Assembly: GCA_900538905.1 (NCBI GenBank)
Contig: UPZS01000041.1
Location: 1-19,527, forward strand
Length of the DNA: 19,527 bases
Direction: 5' to 3'
Source of the DNA: an uncultured Sutterella sp.
Lineage (GTDB): Bacteria > Pseudomonadota > Gammaproteobacteria > Burkholderiales > Burkholderiaceae_F
Each line of letters opens with the position of its first letter. Position 1 is the first letter of the stretch. The translations under genes were made by a program, and so were the position numbers. Shown piece by piece: positions 14,966 to 19,527 of the stretch. The notes beneath the pieces are model-generated. The model saw nothing but the letters and a program-made list of their open reading frames with translations, did no database searches and was not told the origin of the DNA.

Positions 14966-15002
14966 GCTGCACTCGACTTTAGCGGGTCGGGTGCGGCGTT
15001 TT
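14966..15002 (+). terminator. Intrinsic terminator after dmsB
   Basis: GCTGCACTCGAC (14966-14977) pairs with GTCGGGTGCGGC (14986-14997) in a 12-bp stem with two wobbles and an 8-nt loop, followed by GTTTT. It ends the dmsAB unit 27 nt after the stop codon and leaves no space for dmsC. Confidence 0.75.
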
Positions 15003-15019
15003 CATGCAGCAAGGCAAAC

Positions 15020-15052
15020 AAAAAAGGCGACTTTCCGAATTGGAAAGCCGCC
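15020..15052 (-). terminator. Intrinsic terminator of argH
   Basis: Read on the minus strand, GGCGGCTTTCC (15052-15042) pairs with GGAAAGTCGCC (15036-15026) in an 11-bp stem with one wobble, followed by six T (15025-15020). It faces the dmsB terminator, so the two converging transcripts are insulated. Confidence 0.85.
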
Positions 15053-15078
15053 GTTGTCGCTAAAGCGTCAAGCGAACG

Positions 15079-16524
15079 TTATTTCAAGGCCTTGGCCTGG
15101 GCTTCGCGTTCAGCAAAGATCTTCTCCCAACGCGCGACTTGCAGACGAACCTGAGCCGGAGCCGTGCCGCCGACGTGATTGCGTGCGGCTACGGAGCCTT
15201 CGAGCGTTAGCACGTCGTAGACATCCTCGGTAATCACGTCGGAGAATTCACGCAGCTCTTCAAGCGTGAGATCGGCGATATCGCAGCCGCGCTCACTGGC
15301 CAGACGCACCACGCGGCCGACGATGTCGTGGGCCGTGCGGAAGGGAACGCCGCGGCGGGCCAGATAGTCGGCCAGGTCAGTAGCAGTCGGGTAGCCTGCC
15401 AGAAGCGCCTTTCGCATTTCTTCGCGGTTGGGTTCGACGCCAGCCATCATTTCGATGAAGGCTCGTAGCGTGTCTTTGACGGTGTCGATGGCATCGAACA
15501 CCGGTTCTTTGTCTTCCTGCAAATCCTTGTTGTAGGCAAGGGGCAGCCCCTTCATGAGCATGGCCATGCTCATCAGATCGCCTACGACGCGCGAGCACTT
15601 GCCGCGAGCCGTCTCCGGCACGTCGGGATTCTTCTTCTGGGGCATGATGGAGCTACCGGTCGTAAAGCGATCGGGAAGCTTGATGAAGCTGAAGCGCTGG
15701 CTCATCCAGATGACGAGTTCTTCAGACAAGCGCGAGATGTGAATCATCACGAGGCTTGCGGCGGCTGTAAATTCAATGCCGAAGTCACGGTCGCTCACGG
15801 CGTCAAGTGAGTTCTGGCAAACCGCTTCAAAGCCGAGAAGCTTGGCCGTCATTTCGCGGTCAATCGGGTAGGTGGTTCCCGCGAGAGCTGCGGCGCCCAG
15901 CGGGCAGCGGTTGACACGGCTGCGCAGCTGTGTCATGCGTTCACGGTCGCGTTCGAACATTTCAACGTAGGCCAGCAAGTGGTGGCCGAAACTTACGGGC
16001 TGAGCCACCTGCATGTGCGTAAAGCCCGGCATGAGCGTGTCGGCTTCTTTAGAGGCGTTGTGCACGAGCACTTCCTGCAGATGGCCGAGCATGGCGATGA
16101 TCTGATCAATTTCGGTGCGCAGGTACAGGCGGATGTCAGTGGCGACCTGGTCGTTGCGGCTACGGCCGGTGTGCAGGCGCTTGCCCGCATCGCCGATCAG
16201 TTGTGTCAGACGCGCTTCGATATTGAGGTGAACGTCTTCGAGTTCAAGCTGCCAGAGGAACTTGCCGGTCTTGATCTCATCGGAGATCTGAGCCATGCCG
16301 CGTCGGATATCGGCCAAATCCTGTTCGGAAATCACGCCGCAGGCCGCAAGCATCTGAGCGTGAGCAAGCGACCCGGCGATGTCGGCGGCCGCCATGCGCT
16401 TGTCAAAGCTCACAGACTGGGTATATCGGAGCACGAACTCGGCAACGGGTTCGGAGAAACGACCCGACCATGCTTCCTTCTTGGCATGCAAAGGATCGGC
16501 TGAGTGATTGTGCGCGTCTGTCAT
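15079..16524 (-). CDS. argH: Argininosuccinate lyase ArgH
   Basis: ArgH splits argininosuccinate into arginine and fumarate, the last step of arginine synthesis. The 481-residue protein belongs to the fumarase/aspartase superfamily. It has the flexible-loop signature [12 protein letters not shown] at 290-301 with the catalytic Ser, MPGFTHMQ with the conserved His170, and the [13 protein letters not shown] block at 118-130. The usual 'ELVRGK' after the signature reads ETARGK here, a minor change. The ATG at 16524 fits family N-termini, although only a weak Shine-Dalgarno sequence is visible. argH is divergent from hemC; this neighbourhood is common in Burkholderiales. Confidence 0.97.
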   Translation of the reverse strand: MTDAHNHSADPLHAKKEAWSGRFSEPVAEFVLRYTQSVSFDKRMAAADIAGSLAHAQMLAACGVISEQDLADIRRGMAQISDEIKTGKFLWQLELEDVHLNIEARLTQLIGDAGKRLHTGRSRNDQVATDIRLYLRTEIDQIIAMLGHLQEVLVHNASKEADTLMPGFTHMQVAQPVSFGHHLLAYVEMFERDRERMTQLRSRVNRCPLGAAALAGTTYPIDREMTAKLLGFEAVCQNSLDAVSDRDFGIEFTAAASLVMIHISRLSEELVIWMSQRFSFIKLPDRFTTGSSIMPQKKNPDVPETARGKCSRVVGDLMSMAMLMKGLPLAYNKDLQEDKEPVFDAIDTVKDTLRAFIEMMAGVEPNREEMRKALLAGYPTATDLADYLARRGVPFRTAHDIVGRVVRLASERGCDIADLTLEELREFSDVITEDVYDVLTLEGSVAARNHVGGTAPAQVRLQVARWEKIFAEREAQAKALK

Positions 16525-16638
16525 GGCTTAAAAATTCGGAAAGTGAGTTGTGTGACGAACCGACGGCGAACTGTTGCGCCGCAAGCTAGCGCCTCAAAAA
16601 AGCGCTTTGAATGCGGTTCGGTTTTGCGAAAAACGCCA

Positions 16639-16666
16639 ATAATATCAAAAGTTTCTCGCTTTTTAA
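16639..16666 (-). promoter_or_regulatory. Promoter candidate for argH
   Basis: On the minus strand TTAAAA (16666-16661) and TATTAT (16644-16639) are 16 bp apart, four of six matches in the -35 and five of six in the -10. The leader would be about 108 nt. The argH-hemC gap otherwise holds a CTGACGTCAG palindrome (16694-16703) and the hemC control region. I saw no ARG box. Confidence 0.35.
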
Positions 16667-16738
16667 CTGGTGAGGAAATAAATTTTCTCCTGTCTGACGT
16701 CAGCAATGTGCCTCTTAAGCCAGCGCGAAGAGTAGCTT

Positions 16739-16747
16739 TGTTAGAAT
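16739..16747 (+). promoter_or_regulatory. Extended -10 promoter candidate for hemC
   Basis: TGTTAGAAT is an extended -10 (TG, one base, TAGAAT). A start near 16754 gives a leader of about 70 nt. The same TAGAAT box precedes hemD. Confidence 0.4.
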
Positions 16748-16770
16748 CCGCGCCGAACGAATGGATTTGA

Positions 16771-16800
16771 GCGGGCGAAGCCAAAGTGTGCTGCGCCCGC
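16771..16800 (+). other. Hairpin in the hemC leader
   Basis: GCGGGCG (16771-16777) pairs perfectly with CGCCCGC (16794-16800) over a 16-nt loop. It lies between the likely transcription start and the hemC start codon 22 nt downstream. The following CTTTAGCTT is too poor in T for a standard terminator. A role in hemC translation or mRNA stability is possible but not shown. Confidence 0.45.
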
Positions 16801-16822
16801 CTTTAGCTTGAAAGAAGACGCT

Positions 16823-17764
16823 ATGACCGAACTGAAACGCTGCGTGATCGCGACGCGCGAAAGCCCCTTGGCAATGTGGCAGGCTCTGCACGTGCAGGCA
16901 CTGTTGCGCAATCGTTACCCTGAAATGGACGTCCAAATTCTCGGCATGACCACCAAGGGCGATCAGATTCTTGATAAGACGCTTTCCAAAATCGGCGGCA
17001 AGGGCTTGTTCGTTAAGGAGCTCGAAGCGGCGATGCTCGAAGGACAGGCGGACTTGGCCGTGCATTCCCTCAAGGACGTTCCCATGCAGTTGCCAGAGGG
17101 CTTTACTTTGGCGGCTGTGAGTTCTCGAGAAGATCCGCGCGACGCCTTCGTAAGCCCCAAGTATGCGCGTCTGGAAGACATGCCCGCGGGTGCTCGGGTT
17201 GGTACTGCCAGTCTCCGCCGCGAACTGATGTTGCGCTCCGAATTTCCGCATTTGACGGTTCTGCCGATTCGCGGCAATGTCGGTACGCGTCTTTCCAAGC
17301 TTGACAACGGTGACTTTGATGCTCTCGTGATGGCGGGGGCCGGCCTTAAGCGTCTGAAGCTCGAAGACCGTATCCGCGAGCTGCTGCCTGTGGAAACCAG
17401 TTTGCCTGCACCGGGGCAGGGCGCATTGGGCGTCGAAGTGCGAGCCGATCGAAAGGATCTTCTGGAACTGCTTGCCTTCATTAACGACGAAGACATCCGT
17501 TGTGCAACCGGCGCCGAGCGTGCCGTGAGCCGCGCTCTGGGCGGCTCCTGCCAGGTGCCTCTGGCGGCGCACGGCATTGTTGAGAACGGCGAACTGTGGC
17601 TGCGCGCTCATGTGGGCGACCATCGCGACGGCCGCAAAATCTGCGCACAGGCTCGCGGCAAGGCGGCGGACTTTGAGACCGTGGCAGCAGAGGTTGTGGC
17701 GGACCTCAAGGCTCAGGGTGCCGAAGCACTTCTGGCCGAAGTGCTCGCAGCAACAGCAAAATAA
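16823..17764 (+). CDS. hemC: Porphobilinogen deaminase (hydroxymethylbilane synthase) HemC
   Basis: HemC joins four porphobilinogen molecules into hydroxymethylbilane, the precursor of haem and other tetrapyrroles. In the 313-residue protein the cofactor-attachment Cys is C243 in [11 protein letters not shown], and the catalytic Asp is D85 in HSLKDVP. The core blocks [30 protein letters not shown] and RGNVGTRL are all present. I chose ATG 16823 because family members begin at this point ([17 protein letters not shown]); a TTG at 16808 is in frame but has no advantage. hemD follows after a terminator, so unlike many bacteria hemC and hemD do not overlap. Confidence 0.97.
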   Translation: MTELKRCVIATRESPLAMWQALHVQALLRNRYPEMDVQILGMTTKGDQILDKTLSKIGGKGLFVKELEAAMLEGQADLAVHSLKDVPMQLPEGFTLAAVSSREDPRDAFVSPKYARLEDMPAGARVGTASLRRELMLRSEFPHLTVLPIRGNVGTRLSKLDNGDFDALVMAGAGLKRLKLEDRIRELLPVETSLPAPGQGALGVEVRADRKDLLELLAFINDEDIRCATGAERAVSRALGGSCQVPLAAHGIVENGELWLRAHVGDHRDGRKICAQARGKAADFETVAAEVVADLKAQGAEALLAEVLAATAK

Positions 17765-17789
17765 CTGACTCGACAACGATCGAATCTAG

Positions 17790-17826
17790 AAGCGGTTTCT
17801 CAGTGCGAGAGCCGCTTTCTTTTTTG
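17790..17826 (+). terminator. Intrinsic terminator after hemC
   Basis: AAGCGG (17790-17795) pairs with CCGCTT (17812-17817), and TCTC with GAGA inside. The T-rich tail TCTTTTTT follows. It separates hemC from hemD, which has its own promoter candidate. Confidence 0.8.
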
Positions 17827-17845
17827 TATGCCGCAATCAAGGCCG

Positions 17846-17874
17846 GTGAACTTTTGTAAAGAGCCGAGTAGAAT
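17846..17874 (+). promoter_or_regulatory. Promoter candidate for hemD
   Basis: GTGAAC (17846-17851) and TAGAAT (17869-17874) are 17 bp apart. The -35 is poor and the -10 reasonable. It sits between the hemC terminator and hemD, where a promoter would be needed. Confidence 0.4.
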
Positions 17875-17920
17875 GCGACTTTAATTAAGAAGTTGATTTA
17901 GCTTTACAAAAGATAAGTTC

Positions 17921-18703
17921 ATGGGACTCTCTCATCAACCGGTTATTCTGATGCGCCCGGGGGCAGCCAACGATCGTTTGGCTGCAAAACTCAAGGCCGA
18001 CGGCATTGAAGCTTGGTGCTGGCCGGCCTTTACGATCACGCTTCCCGAAGATCAGGAACTTGTTTCTCAACGTCTGTCGCATCTGGACGATGTAGACATG
18101 GTGGTGCTTGCCTCGCCTGCCGCTGTGGCAGCTGTAGCGCATTGGGTGCAGAAGTGGCCCGAGCACATCACGCTTGCCACCGTCGGAGAAGGAACCGCGC
18201 GCGTGATCCGCGCGGCCTGGGGCGACGATGTTCCGGTGATTTTCCCCGAGGGTGATGCAGAAAAGTCCGGCAGTGAGGCTCTTTTCGAGTTGTTGAAGCA
18301 CACTCAGATTCCGCGCCGCGTGCTGATTGCCCGTGGTCAGACGGGGCGGGAGTGGCTTGCCGAACAGTTGACGCAGCTTGGCGCCGATGTGGAAAAGCTT
18401 GCCGCCTATGTGCGTGTTCCCATTGAGCTGTCCACGCAACAGATTGATGATTTGCAGAAAGCCATTCACGGTCCCTCACCGATTGTCTATATCACGAGTT
18501 CGGATTCGGTGGCTACGCTGCTGCACGCCATCCGTCCTGTGCCGGGAGCCCGCGAGTGGTTCCTGCACGGTGCGGCTGTGACGATTCATCCGCGTTGTGC
18601 CGAACGCCTGCGTGAAGCCGGTTTCGTGCATGTGGAGATCACGGGCACGCTCGATGAGCGCGTGCGTGAACACATCGTTTCCAATCTGCTGCGTTTGACG
18701 TAG
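17921..18703 (+). CDS. hemD: Uroporphyrinogen-III synthase HemD
   Basis: HemD closes hydroxymethylbilane with inversion of ring D to form uroporphyrinogen III. The family is weakly conserved; the call rests on the overall pattern and on its place after hemC. The 260 residues show the two-domain alternation of HemD: VILMRPGAANDRLAAKL at the N-terminus, VVLASPAAVAAVAHW near 80-95, ATVGEGTARVIRAA near 105-118, RRVLIARGQTGREWLAEQL around 131-149 and the late YITSSDSVATLL block. There is no strong Shine-Dalgarno sequence. The hemX and hemY genes that often follow hemD in Burkholderiales are absent; ppa comes next. Confidence 0.9.
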   Translation: MGLSHQPVILMRPGAANDRLAAKLKADGIEAWCWPAFTITLPEDQELVSQRLSHLDDVDMVVLASPAAVAAVAHWVQKWPEHITLATVGEGTARVIRAAWGDDVPVIFPEGDAEKSGSEALFELLKHTQIPRRVLIARGQTGREWLAEQLTQLGADVEKLAAYVRVPIELSTQQIDDLQKAIHGPSPIVYITSSDSVATLLHAIRPVPGAREWFLHGAAVTIHPRCAERLREAGFVHVEITGTLDERVREHIVSNLLRLT

Positions 18704-18716
18704 TCTGAAAATCGTT

Positions 18717-18742
18717 CAACTGCTTGCGAAATCAAGCGGTTG
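18717..18742 (+). other. Hairpin between hemD and ppa, overlapping the ppa -35
   Basis: CAACTGCTTG (18717-18726) pairs with CAAGCGGTTG (18733-18742) in a 10-bp stem with one wobble and a CGAAAT loop. No T-run follows directly. It may protect the hemD mRNA end or act as an operator-like palindrome, because the putative ppa -35 lies within it. Confidence 0.4.
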
Positions 18743-18752
18743 CAACTAAAAT
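18724..18752 (+). promoter_or_regulatory. Promoter candidate for ppa
   Basis: TTGCGA (18724-18729) and TAAAAT (18747-18752) are 17 bp apart, with four and five matches to consensus. This is one of the best sigma-70-like pairs in the window. Transcription would start near 18759, just ahead of the hairpin at 18768-18797. Confidence 0.5.
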
Positions 18753-18767
18753 TTCGCCCCTTGAAGT

Positions 18768-18797
18768 CGGCCCGTTCAAGTCAACGGGCTGTTTTTT
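18768..18797 (+). terminator. Intrinsic terminator between the ppa promoter and ppa
   Basis: CGGCCCGTT (18768-18776) pairs with AACGGGCTG (18783-18791) in a 9-bp stem with one wobble and a 6-nt loop, followed by six T. It probably ends hemD transcripts. It also lies downstream of the best ppa promoter and only 26 nt before the ppa ATG, so ppa transcripts would have to pass it. Confidence 0.75.
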
Positions 18798-18823
18798 CCA
18801 ATTCCAAATAGAGAAGTTGAGAA

Positions 18824-19375
18824 ATGGGTCTTGCCCGAGTGACCGCCGGCCGCGATCTGCCGCGCGACTTTAATGTGATTGTTGAAATTCCGGCCAATTC
18901 CGCTCCGATCAAGTATGAAGTGGACAAAGAGTCGGGTGCCCTGTTTGTTGACCGCTTCGTCGGCACGGCGATGCACTATCCCTGCAACTATGGCTACATT
19001 CCGCAGACGATCGCCGACGACGGTGACCCGGTTGACGTGTGTGTTCTGACGCCCTTCCCGCTGATGACCGGTACCGTTTGCCGTTGCCGTGCCGTTGCTG
19101 TGCTCGTGATGGAAGACGAAGGCGGTATCGACTGGAAGATTCTGGCCGTGCCTGTGAGCAAGGTTTGCTTGCGCTACGCCAAGTGGAAGACCGCCGACGA
19201 CGTTCCGGCCGACGTGCTCGATCAGATCCGTCACTTCTTCGAACACTACAAGGACCTCGAACCCGGCAAGTGGGTGAAGGTCAAAGGTTGGAAGAGCCCT
19301 GAAGAAGCCGAAAAGCTGATCATGGAAGGCGTCCACGGCTACGAATCAATGGAAGTCAAGCCTAAGACGGCCTAA
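18824..19375 (+). CDS. ppa: Inorganic pyrophosphatase, family I (soluble)
   Basis: Ppa hydrolyses pyrophosphate to phosphate and so pulls biosynthetic reactions forward. The 183 residues are normal for bacterial family I enzymes. The substrate and metal motifs are present: EIPANSAPIKYEVDK (21-35), MHYPCNYGYIP (50-60) and the signature DDGDPVDVCV (65-74) with its metal-binding Asp residues. GAG lies 4 nt before the ATG, with a further AGAAG upstream. It stands alone between two terminators. Confidence 0.97.
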   Translation: MGLARVTAGRDLPRDFNVIVEIPANSAPIKYEVDKESGALFVDRFVGTAMHYPCNYGYIPQTIADDGDPVDVCVLTPFPLMTGTVCRCRAVAVLVMEDEGGIDWKILAVPVSKVCLRYAKWKTADDVPADVLDQIRHFFEHYKDLEPGKWVKVKGWKSPEEAEKLIMEGVHGYESMEVKPKTA

Positions 19376-19404
19376 TTCCGTTTGCGGTTTTCTCCGAAAA
19401 AAAG

Positions 19405-19435
19405 CCCCTCGCTTTGAAAAAAAGCGGGGGTTTTT
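19405..19435 (+). terminator. Intrinsic terminator after ppa
   Basis: CCCTCGCTTT (19406-19415) pairs with AAAGCGGGGG (19421-19430) in a 10-bp stem with one wobble, followed by TTTTT. The A-run upstream could make it bidirectional. Confidence 0.85.
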
Positions 19436-19450
19436 CTTATCCGGCGGACG

Positions 19451-19527
19451 TGAAGTGGTATCGGATTTTTGGACACCAATAGGATCCAAAGCATGCACAT
19501 ACCACAACACATCAGACAACAGGCCTG
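19451..19527 (+). mobile_element. Possible left end of an IS3-like element with start of OrfA (cut by window edge)
   Basis: From TG at 19451 the sequence contains TTTTTGGACA, reminiscent of the terminal repeats of IS3-family (IS150-group) elements. After it comes AGGA (19481-19484) and, 8 nt on, an ATG at 19493. The visible codons give MHIPQHIRQQA, which resembles the start of an IS3 OrfA (…RQQAV). Only 11 codons are seen, so this is suggestive only. It could equally be an unrelated gene start. Confidence 0.35.

Noticed and set aside
13131..14972. 613-codon open frame on the minus strand opposite dmsAB
   Set aside because: It is a mirror of the codon bias of dmsA and dmsB; its translation shows no recognisable family, is His/Ala/Val-rich, and it crosses the dmsA-dmsB junction and the dmsB terminator.
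16694..16703. CTGACGTCAG palindrome between argH and hemC
   Set aside because: A 10-bp palindrome can arise by chance and I know no betaproteobacterial regulator with this exact site near these genes.
16504..16770. 88-codon open frame across the argH-hemC gap
   Set aside because: No start signal, no family resemblance, and it overlaps the argH start and both promoters.
1..19527. CRISPR arrays, tRNA genes, toxin-antitoxin pairs or prophage genes
   Set aside because: No regularly spaced repeat-spacer pattern, no tRNA-like cloverleaf with T-loop signature and no matching proteins were seen on either strand.

Overview
The window reads as chromosomal DNA of a betaproteobacterium of the order Burkholderiales, most like a gut Sutterellaceae (Sutterella/Parasutterella type). 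This is inferred from the protein sequences, the order 4.5S RNA-dnaX-ybaB, the divergent suhB/trmJ pair followed by cysE, the argH-hemC-hemD neighbourhood, and a DMSO-reductase-type molybdoenzyme of the kind common in that family. No database search was possible.

Layout. 1-3650: a suhB-mutS operon on the minus strand. 3702-5520: trmJ then cysE on the plus strand, ending in a clear terminator that overlaps the promoter of the 4.5S SRP RNA gene (5536-5637). 5739-7851: dnaX and ybaB. The dnaX frame stops after 429 codons, and the alpha-binding C-terminal domain V of tau continues in the +1 frame. 8041-10256: a CNNM/CorC-like membrane protein and uppP, closed by a terminator. 10261-11679: an accessory stretch with the 3' remnant of an amidase gene on the minus strand and an intact-length IS630-like transposase gene whose two catalytic Asp positions read as Glu. 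11680-14939: a 272-bp regulatory region with three ~20-bp-spaced direct repeats and a long leader hairpin, then dmsA (Tat-exported Mo enzyme) and dmsB (four [4Fe-4S] clusters) but no dmsC anchor gene. 15020-16524: argH on the minus strand, facing dmsB through back-to-back terminators. 16739-18703: hemC and hemD. 18724-19435: ppa. 19451-19527: probably the start of another insertion sequence, cut by the window edge.

Most genes are housekeeping: mismatch repair, clamp loading, tRNA methylation, cysteine and arginine synthesis, tetrapyrrole synthesis, undecaprenyl phosphate recycling, SRP targeting and pyrophosphate hydrolysis. The respiratory dmsAB pair next to mobile-element debris is the accessory part.

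The points most worth a second look are the dnaX frame break at a prfB-like CGC-TGA site behind an SD-like GGGGAG, the transposase-derived gene with an E-E-E triad, the direct repeats and hairpin upstream of dmsA, the missing dmsC, and an intrinsic terminator placed between the likely ppa promoter and ppa itself.
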